NCBI RefSeq assembly: GCF_001999905.1
Contig: NZ_CP019640.1
Span: 3,638,001 to 3,702,000, forward strand
DNA length: 64,000 nt
Source of the DNA: Planococcus lenghuensis
GTDB lineage: Bacteria > Bacillota > Bacilli > Bacillales_A > Planococcaceae
Direction: 5' to 3'
The translations under genes were made by a program, and so were the position numbers. The notes under the pieces were generated by a model. The model saw nothing but the letters and a program-made list of their open reading frames with translations, had not been told where the DNA came from and made no database searches. Shown here piece after piece: positions 44,515-54,182 of this stretch. How positions within the stretch are numbered: position 1 is the stretch's first letter; every line of letters begins with the position of its first letter.

Positions 44515-45018
44515 TTAAATTAAAAGAATACGGCTGTTCCGTTTCGTCTCATGCAACCGCCGATGGAGCTGGTGAACCATTTCCGCGAGTTCCGGAACAG
44601 GGCCGTCGATTACCGGATCTTTTATTACATCGTCAATAGCCAGATTCCGGACAGGGGACGGCGGAACGCCAATATCGCTCAACCAGCCGCTTAATTGTTC
44701 CGATGAACTTGCGTAAACAATCCTGCCGAGGCCGACCCAGCCGTGAGCCGCCGCACACATCGGACAATATTCGCCAGACGTATAAACCGTCGCCTTGCTT
44801 CGTTCTTCAAGAGATATATTATTTGCCGCCCACCTGGCAATCGCAAATTCGGGATGTTGCGTATGGTCGCCTCCCGCCACGTGATTATGGTCTTCAAAAA
44901 GCACTTCACCATCAGCTGAAACCAGCACGGATCCGAATGGCTCGTCACCTTTCTCCAAAGCCGTTTCCGCCAATTCCACACAACGGTGCAAATGCTTTAA
45001 GTCGGTTTCGGTGATCAT
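44515..45018 (-). CDS. Nucleoside/guanine-type deaminase (CDA family)
   Basis: A 167-residue zinc deaminase. The zinc ligands are in QHPEFAIA (His and catalytic Glu) and EYCPMCAAAHGWVG (two Cys). The PMCAAA sequence with HPE instead of HAE is typical of guanine/cytosine-type nucleoside deaminases outside TadA. The C-terminal region NLAIDDVIKDPVIDGPVPELAEMVHQLHRR is specific to this subgroup. The exact base or nucleoside is unknown. It is a single gene in the accessory stretch. Confidence 0.83.
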   Translation of the reverse strand: MITETDLKHLHRCVELAETALEKGDEPFGSVLVSADGEVLFEDHNHVAGGDHTQHPEFAIARWAANNISLEERSKATVYTSGEYCPMCAAAHGWVGLGRIVYASSSEQLSGWLSDIGVPPSPVRNLAIDDVIKDPVIDGPVPELAEMVHQLHRRLHETKRNSRILLI

Positions 45019-45077
45019 TTTAGGTTCTCCTTTGGGCTTGTCATCTTACATTTCACTTTTCAGATTAATACTTTTTT

Positions 45078-46325
45078 CTACTTGTAATCATTTTTTGGTC
45101 CCGCATCCATTACAACTTCTACCATATTTGATGACCCAAGCTTAAGTTTAGGCCGGTATTCTGAATTTGGCTTACTATAAAGCTCTATTGGACTTATAAT
45201 AACGCCATCTTGTGTATTCTGAAGTATTCCCGGCACACACGTGTAAATTCTATCATTATTATTTGCATTTTTGGAAGATATGGTAACGGAAGTTCCGCTG
45301 TGATTATCTATACTCATGGATACCTTGTATCTGTAGAATGAGCCTGTTCCATTTGATTGAGCAGAATAAACCACAGGAACCACTGCAAGAATATCATTCG
45401 TTAGCCTTATTTTAATAACTTCTGTCTTCACTGATCCACTGTTTCTCGCAACATCCCCCATATGCTCTACCGCCCCGTTGCCAAACCGACTGAGAGGAGG
45501 GGTCCCCGTCGCCCCAAACATAGCTATATCTACCTGCTTACCATTCTTTGTGTAGACTAAAGCATATATATCATAATCTGTTCCAGTCTTCCAGGATACT
45601 GTAGCCGTGATTTCTGGTGTTTTATCAATTATTATAGGCTTTTGACCTTTACTGAGATTTATATTACCCTTTACTTTTTCAAGGTTTACGGATGACAGAG
45701 CATTTTGGCTGCTTTTATTTTCTGGTACTGGTGGGATTTTCTTAGGTTCTTTTGGTGCCTGTTCAGCAACAGCTTTAGGTGAAGAAGGTTTTTGTTCCTC
45801 GTCAGAATTAATCTCAACACCGTAATTTTTACATAGACCTTCAAGACCAGAATCAAATCCACGCCAGATTGATTTTGCCTTTGTTTGGCCATTCCTTAAA
45901 TATAATTCTAAGACTACTATCCCATTTTCCTTCGTGAAGTCAGAGGGGGTTAACTGGATACTGATATCATCGGTACGTATCTCTGCCTTTAAATTTTTTA
46001 CATTTGAAAAACCGGTATTATTATCTTCTGTAAGCGTAATAGCTATTTTAGTAATACCTTGAGGGACTTTACTTAAGTCAAAATCAATTTTATGTACTCT
46101 TGTATTCCCTACTTTCGCAGCTGGCATAAGAGTGGCAGCTCCAGAAGAACTCTTTGGTTGATTATAAAATATAATTCCACTATCTCCTTGTACCTTCTCT
46201 AAATCCGTTAAGAGGAAAGCTGTTAAGGAAATATCTATTGTATTTGAAATTTCGTAGCTCACAGTAACATTACCTTTTGGAGAATTTAAAACTGTGTTTG
46301 CCCCCATTTGAAGCAATTGATTCAT
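45078..46325 (-). CDS. TerD-TerA fusion, tellurium/stress-resistance-type protein
   Basis: A 415-residue cytosolic protein with two Ter-type domains. Residues about 1-175 are TerD-like (VSYEISNTIDISLTAFLL, GITKIAITLTEDN, VVLELYLRNGQ). A Pro/Lys-rich linker (about 175-215) leads to a TerA-like domain (VKGNINLSKGQKPIIIDK, WKTGTDYDIYALVY, GAVEHMGDVARNSG, VMDAGPKNDYK). Ter proteins bind Ca2+ in general-stress, tellurite and phage-related systems. The usual partners TerB, TerC and TerF are absent here. Codon use is A+T-rich, suggesting acquisition. Confidence 0.8.
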   Translation of the reverse strand: MNQLLQMGANTVLNSPKGNVTVSYEISNTIDISLTAFLLTDLEKVQGDSGIIFYNQPKSSSGAATLMPAAKVGNTRVHKIDFDLSKVPQGITKIAITLTEDNNTGFSNVKNLKAEIRTDDISIQLTPSDFTKENGIVVLELYLRNGQTKAKSIWRGFDSGLEGLCKNYGVEINSDEEQKPSSPKAVAEQAPKEPKKIPPVPENKSSQNALSSVNLEKVKGNINLSKGQKPIIIDKTPEITATVSWKTGTDYDIYALVYTKNGKQVDIAMFGATGTPPLSRFGNGAVEHMGDVARNSGSVKTEVIKIRLTNDILAVVPVVYSAQSNGTGSFYRYKVSMSIDNHSGTSVTISSKNANNNDRIYTCVPGILQNTQDGVIISPIELYSKPNSEYRPKLKLGSSNMVEVVMDAGPKNDYK

Positions 46326-46613
46326 TTAAATCACTCCTTCTTCATTTATACATAGATTGCCTAACTGTTTTAAAGAATTTTTATTCTTCTTGATAACGAC
46401 TAACAATAATTTTTTCTTAATAGATTTCTGTTTATTAGACCATTCATCAACTCTGCTTTATTGTATCAAAAATTTACATTTCGATGAAATATATCTAATT
46501 GTATTTAATCAGAAAAATTTAACAAAAAGAGGCATTAATTTTCTTTAATGCCTCTTTCTACTTCATTATATTTTCTAAAACTAACCCGATTAACATAAAT
46601 TTAAAATTCTCAT

Positions 46614-47093
46614 CTATTTGTGATAAGGCTCCCCCTTCATAATCCTGAACGCCCGGTACACCTGCTCCACAAGAATCAGCCGCATGAGCTGATGCGGGAA
46701 TGTCATCGGGCTGAAGGATAGTTTTTCATTAGAACGGCGAAGCACATCATCATGCAGACCAAGTGATCCACCAATCACAAAGTAGATTTTACTTTTACCG
46801 TAGGTCATGAGCTTTTCGATGTCTTCTGCCAGTTGCTCCGATGTCTTCATTTTTCCTTCGATGGCCAGCGCGATGACATGAGCGTCCGCCGGGATTTTTG
46901 CCAGGATTCGTTCCCCTTCTTTTTTCTTCACGATTTCCATGTCAGCCTCACTGAGTGTCTCCGGTGCTTTTTCATCCGCGATCTCCACCTCAGAAATTCT
47001 GGCATAGGCACCGAGCCGTTTGACATATTCGGCAATTCCTTGCTTTAGGTATTTTTCCTTTAACTTGCCAACTGATACAATGACGATATTCAC
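46614..47093 (-). CDS. rlmH: 23S rRNA (pseudouridine-1915 N3)-methyltransferase RlmH
   Basis: A 159-residue SPOUT methyltransferase: [20 protein letters not shown] at the N-terminus, [18 protein letters not shown], then the knot motifs [14 protein letters not shown] and [20 protein letters not shown], ending [14 protein letters not shown]. It is full length and highly conserved. It modifies pseudouridine 1915 in helix 69. The position downstream of the wal/htrA region is conserved in Bacilli. DnaA boxes begin just upstream of its start. Confidence 0.97.
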   Translation of the reverse strand: MNIVIVSVGKLKEKYLKQGIAEYVKRLGAYARISEVEIADEKAPETLSEADMEIVKKKEGERILAKIPADAHVIALAIEGKMKTSEQLAEDIEKLMTYGKSKIYFVIGGSLGLHDDVLRRSNEKLSFSPMTFPHQLMRLILVEQVYRAFRIMKGEPYHK

Positions 47094-47128
47094 AGGTTAT
47101 CCACCTTTATCGGTTATTTATAAACAAG

Positions 47129-47871
47129 TTATCCACAGAAGTTACACACATATCCACAGAATTCCGCAAGATGTTGTGCTTAATTATCGGTCAGCCACAA
47201 CATAAATCGCTGGCTGTTCACAATACGCGCAAACTGTGGATAACTTTTCTTCTTCAGACAATTCTGTAAGAATAGGATAACTTTCCGTTTGTGCGACCAT
47301 GTCATCAAGTGCCCGTTCTATATGGGTTTTGCAGCTATTTATCTTCATTTTTCTCCATCCTTTCGATATCCGAATAATCCCCAGAGTTATACACAGTTTA
47401 TTAAGATTTATCCACAGCCTATTGTAACAGACACAAATGCCCACTGAAAAGCCGCATCCTCTATGCCTTTAGTTATCAACAGTTTTGAAAAGTTATCCAC
47501 AATTCCCGATTCTGCTTTTTCCGAACAATTGCAGCTTCATTTGCCTGCTCTTCTATTTTTCAACTATTATCCTATCCTTTCGAAATACGACCTTTTTCTT
47601 CTTAATCAGAAACAGTGATTTCCATAGCCAAAAAATAAAAAAACCTGGAATAGCTCTTGATCGGCCATTCCAGGAAAATGCATATCTTACTTCTATTCCA
47701 ACCACTTATCCACAATACCCCCGACTGTTCTTCTTCTACATATCTGCACTATCTGTCAGCACAAGCTCAAATTCCATCAATTCACCATTCCGGTATGCAG
47801 AAACCATGAGCGTATCGCCGATTTGGGTCTCGTTATACAGATGCTGGCGAAGTTCAAGCATGTTATCCACA
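47129..47871. promoter_or_regulatory. Cluster of DnaA boxes between rlmH and htrA
   Basis: Exact TTATCCACA 9-mers lie at 47129, 47408, 47493, 47706 and 47863, and on the other strand (TGTGGATAA) at 47235. One-mismatch sites lie at 47099, 47150, 47387 (TTATACACA) and 47473. A further exact box at 49056 and a near box at 49068 lie beyond htrA. The 386-bp gap before htrA (47349-47735) has no other gene. The density fits a DnaA-binding regulatory cluster near oriC. Confidence 0.75.
47184..47348 (-). CDS. CxxH/CxxC small protein
   Basis: A 54-residue protein with KINSCKTHIERALDD (C-x-x-H) and VCAYCEQPAIYVV (C-x-x-C), giving a likely zinc ribbon-type site. It belongs to the small CxxH/CxxC family seen beside rlmH in many Bacilli. 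The ATG at 47348 follows GGATGGAGAAAA. Function unknown. A DnaA box lies inside the coding sequence at 47235. Confidence 0.82.
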   Translation of the reverse strand: MKINSCKTHIERALDDMVAQTESYPILTELSEEEKLSTVCAYCEQPAIYVVADR

Positions 47872-48947
47872 GCTTCTCCATCCATTTCAACGATGACATC
47901 GGACGGCTGAAGGCCGGCAGCTGCTGCAGGTGTGCCTTCAATCACCGATTCAATTACGACACCACTCTTCACATCGGCCGGCAGACCAAACTCTGATGCC
48001 CGGTATGATTGCGGCACTTCCATCAGATCAACCAGTGTTACACCCATCGCCGGCCGTTCAACTGTGCCTGTCGCTTCCAATGACTCGATGATGGGGATAA
48101 CTGAATTAATCGGAATCGCAAATCCAATCCCTTCCACGGTTGAAGTCGCAACTTTCATCGAGTTGATGCCGACCAGCTTGCCGTCCAGATTGATCAGGGC
48201 GCCGCCGCTGTTTCCCGGATTGATCGCAGCGTCTGTCTGAAGGACTTCCGCCTGCCAATCGGTTACTTGGTCTGCATTCAAATCTACTGGTACCACCCGT
48301 TCCAAGCCTGAAATGACGCCGGTTGTAATCGAGCCAAAGAAGCTGAGGCCAAGCGGGCTGCCAATGGCGATAACCGGCTCTCCAAGATTAAGTGTGGATG
48401 AATCCCCTAATTCGGCTACCGTTCCGACCCGCTCTGCATCCATCGATAACACGGCGAGGTCTGTCCAGATATCACTGCCTAAAATTTCCGCTGCCACTTT
48501 CGAACCGTCCGTCAGCGTCACTTCCACTTCGGAAGCGCCATCGATAACATGATGATTCGTAATGACATAAGCCGTCCCATTTTCCACTTTATAAATAACA
48601 CCGGAGCCTGTTCCGGCTGCCTGGGCCTCTTCAGAATCAGACCAGAAGTTCCCTGCGGTCTGCAGATTGGTCACGCCTACAACGGCTTCAGCTGCGACAT
48701 CCACGGCCTCTGTTACGTCGGTCGTAATTGTTGTTGCTGTCTGTACAAGCGGCTCTGCTTCCCCGGTAACGGCGGTCGCAGCCGCTCCGCTGTCCTGACC
48801 CGGAATAAGGCCCGGAGCAGCAATGAACAGTCCCCAAACGAGACCGGCACCTGCCAGTACGCCGCCCATTCCAGCAAAGAATACACTTGCCCGGTTCGGC
48901 TTTTTTTGCCTGCGCCGCCCTGGCGGAAACGGATCATAATAATCCAT
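47736..48947 (-). CDS. htrA: HtrA-type serine protease with PDZ domain
   Basis: A 403-residue membrane-anchored protease: a basic N-terminus, a transmembrane helix (SVFFAGMGGVLAGAGLVWGLFI), a trypsin-like domain with VITNHHVIDGA (His), WTDLAVLSM (Asp) and DAAINPGNSGGALIN (Ser), then one PDZ domain (about residues 300-400) with GVVIESVIEGTPAAAAGLQPSDVIVEMDG. It corresponds to HtrC/YycK downstream of the wal operon and degrades misfolded proteins at the membrane surface. The wal terminator separates it from walJ. Confidence 0.94.
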   Translation of the reverse strand: MDYYDPFPPGRRRQKKPNRASVFFAGMGGVLAGAGLVWGLFIAAPGLIPGQDSGAAATAVTGEAEPLVQTATTITTDVTEAVDVAAEAVVGVTNLQTAGNFWSDSEEAQAAGTGSGVIYKVENGTAYVITNHHVIDGASEVEVTLTDGSKVAAEILGSDIWTDLAVLSMDAERVGTVAELGDSSTLNLGEPVIAIGSPLGLSFFGSITTGVISGLERVVPVDLNADQVTDWQAEVLQTDAAINPGNSGGALINLDGKLVGINSMKVATSTVEGIGFAIPINSVIPIIESLEATGTVERPAMGVTLVDLMEVPQSYRASEFGLPADVKSGVVIESVIEGTPAAAAGLQPSDVIVEMDGEAVDNMLELRQHLYNETQIGDTLMVSAYRNGELMEFELVLTDSADM

Positions 48948-49071
48948 TCTATCTCATCCTTCCGTTACTTTTCGTCATAATTTTATCACAAGCGCCGGCT
49001 TTTTTGATTGCATGAAGCCTGGCCTGTCTTCCTGTATTCCCACTCCCGCTTAAAATTATCCACATTTTTAT

Positions 49072-49101
49072 ACACAAAAAGCCCGGCATTAAGCCGGGCT
49101 T
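49072..49101 (-). terminator. Terminator of the wal operon
   Basis: On the minus strand a perfect stem aagcccggc / gccgggctt with a five-base loop is followed by TTTTGTG. Confidence 0.85.
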
Positions 49102-49441
49102 GAAGGTACAGATAAAAGTGACAGAATTAGTAGAATAAGTTGAGCCTTCTCTCACTCTAACGGGATTTCTCTCTTCACCAAGAAACGCACTTGAATCTTT
49201 TCATCATTGAAGAATGAAGTAATTCATCACTGATGACAGAAAGAAAAAACTGGAATTGACTGCTGGAAGAAAGAGTGGCAGGCGGCGACTCCAGCTACAG
49301 GCCGCTGCCTGAAAGCAAATTCATGTCCAAGAATTGGGGGTCACTGCACAGCTGCATGACCCCCTTCCTGTGGACCCGAAAGCGAGCGGATTGGCGCCAT
49401 TGACCTGGTTCTAATCCTGCGCTGGTCCGGTCTTTTTCCTT
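49102..49441. repeat. Degenerate intergenic repeat and G/C hairpin
   Basis: About 340 bp without a gene. Positions 49281-49398 carry 'ggcggcgactcc' and 'gaaagcgagcggattggcgcc', fragments of the same repeat as at 34.0 kb. Inside it a strong hairpin pairs gggggtca (49336-49343) with tgaccccc (49357-49364). No T run follows, so it is not an ordinary terminator. Confidence 0.5.
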
Positions 49442-50230
49442 CTACACATCGACTAATTCTGTCGGCAGATTGGCGTCTGTATCGAATAAGATGATCTGTT
49501 CACCAATCGCGATGTCCTTCGACTCGAGCGTCTGTTCGACACTCATCCGCGCAAGATCTTTCATGTTATTGTCACGGCTCAAGTGGGATAAATACATTCT
49601 GGCCGGTTTGTCTCCCAGCACTTCACTCATCGCCACCGCTGCATCTTCATTGGATACGTGGCCGACATCGCTTAAGATCCGCCGCTTCACCGACCAGGGA
49701 TAACGCCCCATCTGCAGCATGCCGACATCGTGATTGCTCTCAAAGACAAATGCATCCGAGGCTTTAATAATGCCTTTCATTCTATCGCTCACGTAGCCGG
49801 TGTCCGTGATAAGGGCAAGCTTTCGTCCACTTTCATGAAAGACATAGAACATCGGATCTGCCGCATCATGCGAAACGGCGAATGATTCAATATCAAGCGA
49901 TCCGAACGATTTCACTGTTTCCATATCAAAGTGAAAACGCTGATCGGTCGGTATGGCTCCGACGAGTCCATCCATCGCCGACCATGTTTTTTCATTGGCA
50001 TAAATCGGTAATCCGTACTTGCGTGCAATGATGCCGAGCCCTTTGATATGGTCGGAATGTTCATGGGTCACCAGTACACCATCCAAATCCCGCATATTCT
50101 TTCCGATTGCCTGAAAGAGGGTTTCCATCTTACGGCCGCTCAGACCGGCATCCACCAGAAACGAGCGGCCGCCGCTTTCCACATAGATGGCATTTCCGCT
50201 CGACCCGCTTGCGAGTACACTAAAGCGCAT
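49442..50230 (-). CDS. walJ: MBL-fold hydrolase WalJ (YycJ)
   Basis: A 262-residue metallo-beta-lactamase-fold exonuclease-like protein. Its start [19 protein letters not shown] is diagnostic, and [14 protein letters not shown] holds the metal ligands, followed by [22 protein letters not shown] and [10 protein letters not shown]. It is the last gene of walRKHIJ. Family work links it to coordination of cell division with replication and to DNA-end processing. It starts 17 bp after walI. Confidence 0.95.
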   Translation of the reverse strand: MRFSVLASGSSGNAIYVESGGRSFLVDAGLSGRKMETLFQAIGKNMRDLDGVLVTHEHSDHIKGLGIIARKYGLPIYANEKTWSAMDGLVGAIPTDQRFHFDMETVKSFGSLDIESFAVSHDAADPMFYVFHESGRKLALITDTGYVSDRMKGIIKASDAFVFESNHDVGMLQMGRYPWSVKRRILSDVGHVSNEDAAVAMSEVLGDKPARMYLSHLSRDNNMKDLARMSVEQTLESKDIAIGEQIILFDTDANLPTELVDV

Positions 50231-50247
50231 ATCTCTCTATCTCCTAA

Positions 50248-51078
50248 CTATTGTCCTGCTGGCTGTGGCGGCGGCAGCTGGATCACGCCGCCTCCCACTG
50301 CATTTACAAAATATTCTTCAGTTGTTCCGTCTGCCAGTTCAGCTTGGATCCGCCATGTCGGCACGAACGTGTAAATATCTCCCTGGGCCTGCGTCAGCAC
50401 CGAGTAGGATGAATACCCCAACTCCACGGAAGTGATCTCTGTCCCGATTTGCAGCGCTTTTCCCTGATACAGGTTTTGAATCGCTTCTTCTGCACTGCTG
50501 AGCGATTTTTCCTGATCACCCGGATCGATATCAGTCAGCATTGTCTGACTATAGCCGAAAATTTCGTTGTCCTCATCGTCCCAGCTGACAATCAGCCGGC
50601 CTTCTTCGCTGTAATACAATGGCCGGTCATCCACTTCATCAATCACTTGAAAATACGTGGCTTGATTCAATGTGGTGTTGATATCCCATAAAACATATTC
50701 CTCGCTGTTCGGGATGTACGTATCCACAAAAGCCTGCACTTCTTCAGCTGTTTCCGCATCACTGATCGGCACCGGATTATTCAGGAATACGTTCAATACA
50801 TTTCCTTCGACAACTTCCCGGATGGAGCCTTCCGGCACAGCGTATTCCGACATTGCATACTGGAACTCGCGGGCACTGATATAAGGCAGTGATTCCACTT
50901 CCTGCGGCAAATCATCCGGGTATGTGATGTCATCTTCTATCAGCCGCTCTTCAATCGTTCCCTCATCATACTTCTGGACGTTTGCCCGTGCATACTTATC
51001 CAGGTAAAGCGTGTACAGGAACAGGTTCAAAATGGCAAAAACAATAATGAAAATAGTTTTCGTTTTACTCCAGTCCAT
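50248..51078 (-). CDS. walI: Two-component system regulatory protein WalI (YycI)
   Basis: A 276-residue bitopic membrane protein with a short cytosolic start (MDWSKTKTIFIIVFAILNLFLY, the transmembrane helix) and a large outer domain. The YycI region includes ISAREFQYAM, PISDAETAEEV, YSEEGRLIVSWDDEDNEIFG and FVPTWRI. With WalH it forms a complex that adjusts WalK activity at the septum. It overlaps walH by 14 bp. Confidence 0.94.
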   Translation of the reverse strand: MDWSKTKTIFIIVFAILNLFLYTLYLDKYARANVQKYDEGTIEERLIEDDITYPDDLPQEVESLPYISAREFQYAMSEYAVPEGSIREVVEGNVLNVFLNNPVPISDAETAEEVQAFVDTYIPNSEEYVLWDINTTLNQATYFQVIDEVDDRPLYYSEEGRLIVSWDDEDNEIFGYSQTMLTDIDPGDQEKSLSSAEEAIQNLYQGKALQIGTEITSVELGYSSYSVLTQAQGDIYTFVPTWRIQAELADGTTEEYFVNAVGGGVIQLPPPQPAGQ

Positions 51079-52357
51079 TGACTATGCCTCCTGCATCAGC
51101 ATCTACAACCGGCAGCCAGGCATCTTCCGTCTGATAATACCAAGCCGGTTTCAGTACGAGCACCCGCTGGTCTGCACTTATTGTCATCTGATACGCCGGA
51201 ACAATGTTCTGCACTTCTTCAAGTTCCAGTCCTTCGAGTTCCCTCACTTCTTCCGCCGCTTCTATCCCTGACGCCAGCAAGGCCTGCTCCACATTCTGAG
51301 TCACAAGGGCGTCAAGTTCATAATACGGGCGAAGATACACATACACCCCTCTATTCCCCCACCATTGCTCAATCGTCGTCTCCAGCGTATCACTGAATAC
51401 CGGGAGCCCAGCGACGAACAATTGGTATTGGATATTCTGATCCAGCGGTTTGATCCCGAAGTAGCGGTAATCATCTGTCCAGCCGCCATGTTCATTCAGA
51501 AAGTCCAGCGTGTTGAAAACCAGTTCCGACATGATCGCCGGATCGCCTGTCCGAACTTCCGCCTGAACGAAGCTTAGGCTTTTTGTTTCGGTATCTTGTG
51601 TAATATATCCGTTCGGGTCATCTCCTGATCCCTCGGCCGATTCCACCAGAACTTCATGGAATTGCTCATACATCTCTTCAGGAAAATATGAGTAAATCGG
51701 CAATTGCAGCGGTTCAGCGGGCACAAACACCGGCCACATGCCGACGTTTTCCGCTAATGCATAGACCGGATAATCAGCCGCGGCTGCAACCACCCGGTCC
51801 TGGAAATTTTGCAATGTGCTCGGCGCCACAATAGCGGTATAGATCCGGTTCGACGTTGTATCGATAAAGTAAAGCGCCGGCTCCCCTGCTGTGATTCCGC
51901 CCCAATTAATCACGACCCGGTCAAATGAAGCTTCCGGAATGCTCGATTCCACACTGAACTGCATGTAAGCATCATATACCGGGAATGGCACAGGTGCGGG
52001 ATACTGCAGGACGACGCTGTTTTCATTGTACAGAAAACTTGCCAGCTGATCAGCTGATGTTTCCTCCGCAAGCAGTGTCACATCGCTGATGATCCATTCA
52101 CGCAATGCTGAACGGATAAAACTGATTTCTTCTGCTTCGATTGTACCGGTTGTTACATCTTCTCCGTGAAACAGGATTTTCAGCGGTTTCACGACTTCTT
52201 CCAGTGTCCGGGTTTCCGCAATCGGCTCTTCCAGCACTTCCGGCTGGTCGAATGTATCCAGGTTCGGTTTATACGTCCAGACGGTAAAGGTGAGGTAGAC
52301 ACTGAGCACTACAAGTGCCAGCAATATAGCAGATTTTATCTGCTCTACGTATTTCAC
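51065..52357 (-). CDS. walH: Two-component system regulatory protein WalH (YycH)
   Basis: A 430-residue single-span membrane protein: VKYVEQIKSAILLALVVLSVYLTFTVW anchor followed by a large outer YycH region (FHGEDVTTGTIEAEEISFI, YFIDTTSNRIYTAIV, HGGWTDDYRYFGI). It restrains or modulates WalK together with WalI. Start: the GTG at 52357 overlaps the walK stop (GTGA) and lies nine bases after GGAGG inside walK; another GTG six bases earlier is too close to that site. Confidence 0.93.
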   Translation of the reverse strand: MKYVEQIKSAILLALVVLSVYLTFTVWTYKPNLDTFDQPEVLEEPIAETRTLEEVVKPLKILFHGEDVTTGTIEAEEISFIRSALREWIISDVTLLAEETSADQLASFLYNENSVVLQYPAPVPFPVYDAYMQFSVESSIPEASFDRVVINWGGITAGEPALYFIDTTSNRIYTAIVAPSTLQNFQDRVVAAAADYPVYALAENVGMWPVFVPAEPLQLPIYSYFPEEMYEQFHEVLVESAEGSGDDPNGYITQDTETKSLSFVQAEVRTGDPAIMSELVFNTLDFLNEHGGWTDDYRYFGIKPLDQNIQYQLFVAGLPVFSDTLETTIEQWWGNRGVYVYLRPYYELDALVTQNVEQALLASGIEAAEEVRELEGLELEEVQNIVPAYQMTISADQRVLVLKPAWYYQTEDAWLPVVDADAGGIVNGLE

Positions 52358-54177
52358 TCCCACTCACCTCCGTCTTCAGACTCGATCGGCAGCGTGAAGA
52401 AAATCGATGTGCCTTTTCCTTCCCGGCTTTCTGCCCAAATATCGCCGCCATGGAACTTGATCATTTCCTTCGCAATGGCCAGCCCGAGACCCGTTCCTCC
52501 CATTGCACGTGAACGTGCACGGTCAACGCGGTAGAAGCGTTCGAAAATCCGTTCGACATTCTCTTTCGGGATACCCATCCCCTGGTCAGCGATCCGGACA
52601 AGTAGCTCATCATTGCGCAATGACACATCAAAGCGGATAGTGCCGCCTTCCGGGGAATACTTCAGGGCATTTGAAATGATATTATCAATGACCTGCGTCA
52701 GTTTATCCGTGTCAATTTCCACAAAATACGCTTTATCCGGCAGCTTGCGTTTAAAGAGGACATTCTGCGATTTCGACATTTCAAAACGGTCAATGATGCG
52801 GTTGAAAAACCGGTTGAATTCAACGACTTCTTTATTCAGATCGGATTCTTCCGCATCCATTTTCGATAACTGAAGCAAGTCGTTGACGAGGCGGATCATC
52901 CGTTCCGTCTCGGTCTGTGTGACGTTCAGGAACATGGGCGCAATTTCTTTATCTTCCCATGCCCCTTCCGCCAGTGCTTCCAGGTAGCTGCGCATCGTGG
53001 TCAGCGGCGTTCGGAGCTCGTGGGAGACGTTCGCCACGAATTCCCGCCGCTCCACGTCGATCCGCTCCTGTTCGGTGTTGTCATGAAGAACTGCAATGAG
53101 CCCATTTACGAAGCCGGTCTCTTTTTGAATGACCGAAAAACTTGTCCGGAGCACCGTACTGTCATCCGCTGTGCTGAAATCAAGGTTGAGCGCTTCTTTC
53201 ATATGAATCAGGTCTTCAAATGAATATTCTTCTTCAAGCTGCAGCACTTCTGTAACAGGACGGCCCAGCACTGTTTCACGTGGAACATTCAGCAACGTCA
53301 GAGCCGTGTTATTGATCAGGTTGATGCGTCCCCGTCTGTCGGTGGATAAAACGCCATCCGTCATGTTCGACAGGACCGATGCCAGTTTCCGCCGTTCGCT
53401 TTCCGTGGACTGCTGGGATTCCTGGAGCCGGTTGGTCAAGTTATTGAACGCCTTGGCCAGTTGCCCGATTTCATCATCCCCGTAGATTTTTACTTTTCGT
53501 GAGAAATTTCCTTTGGCCATCGTCTGGGCCTGTCTGCGCATATCTGAAATCGGCAGGGAAATGGTTCTGGCAATCAGTACACCGAGCACGGCGGTAATCA
53601 GAAGCGCGACTGCTGTGGCGCCTGCAAGGATGGAATTGATCTGGCTCATCTGCTCGTAGACCTGCTCTTCAATGTCCGCTTTCACAAGCAGCGCACCAAT
53701 CACTTCCCCTTGATTGGAAAAGGCGGAGAAGGGCTGGACCAGCACCCAGATCCGATTGCCCTCGTAGTCGTATACCTGCTGATAAGGCGTGCCGGCCATG
53801 ATTGCTTCCTGTGCCAGTTCGTTCGCTGACCGCTGCCCCACGATGGACTGGTTGCTTGATGATGCCCGGATCCGGTACCGGTTATCGATGACCTGCACTT
53901 CGATAATATCTTCTGAATCCAGACCGCTCAGTACTGACCGCAGACTCTGTTCAACTGTAAGATCATTTTCATCCCGGTTCCTCAGAAATTCCTCCCGGAC
54001 ATTGACCTCTACGAGATTAATCCGGTCCTGAATGGAAGTCTCGAAGTTATCAATCATTTTCGTCTCCAGTTCCCGGGCGAAATAAATCCCGATAATCTGA
54101 ATCGCGATCAGAATGAGCAGGATGTAGATCAGCACAACTTTCAAATGGATCGATTTGAAGAAATTAACTTTCTGCAT
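52354..54177 (-). CDS. walK: Cell-wall sensor histidine kinase WalK
   Basis: A 607-residue kinase: transmembrane helix 1 (VVLIYILLILIAIQIIGIYF), an extracytoplasmic PAS-like domain, transmembrane helix 2 near residue 190, HAMP (SLPISDMRRQAQTMAKGNFS), cytosolic PAS (NMTDGVLSTDRRGRINLIN), HisKA with FVANVSHELRTPLTT, and HATPase with IISNALKYSPEGG, ADQGMGIP and GGTGLGLAIAKE. It phosphorylates WalR to govern peptidoglycan hydrolases. It begins 5 bp after walR. Confidence 0.97.
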   Translation of the reverse strand: MQKVNFFKSIHLKVVLIYILLILIAIQIIGIYFARELETKMIDNFETSIQDRINLVEVNVREEFLRNRDENDLTVEQSLRSVLSGLDSEDIIEVQVIDNRYRIRASSSNQSIVGQRSANELAQEAIMAGTPYQQVYDYEGNRIWVLVQPFSAFSNQGEVIGALLVKADIEEQVYEQMSQINSILAGATAVALLITAVLGVLIARTISLPISDMRRQAQTMAKGNFSRKVKIYGDDEIGQLAKAFNNLTNRLQESQQSTESERRKLASVLSNMTDGVLSTDRRGRINLINNTALTLLNVPRETVLGRPVTEVLQLEEEYSFEDLIHMKEALNLDFSTADDSTVLRTSFSVIQKETGFVNGLIAVLHDNTEQERIDVERREFVANVSHELRTPLTTMRSYLEALAEGAWEDKEIAPMFLNVTQTETERMIRLVNDLLQLSKMDAEESDLNKEVVEFNRFFNRIIDRFEMSKSQNVLFKRKLPDKAYFVEIDTDKLTQVIDNIISNALKYSPEGGTIRFDVSLRNDELLVRIADQGMGIPKENVERIFERFYRVDRARSRAMGGTGLGLAIAKEMIKFHGGDIWAESREGKGTSIFFTLPIESEDGGEWE

Positions 54178-54182
54178 TCCGC

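Noticed and set aside
46357-46548. A 63-codon Phe/Leu/Asn-rich frame
   Set aside because: A+T-rich noncoding sequence upstream of the TerD-TerA gene; no ribosome site.
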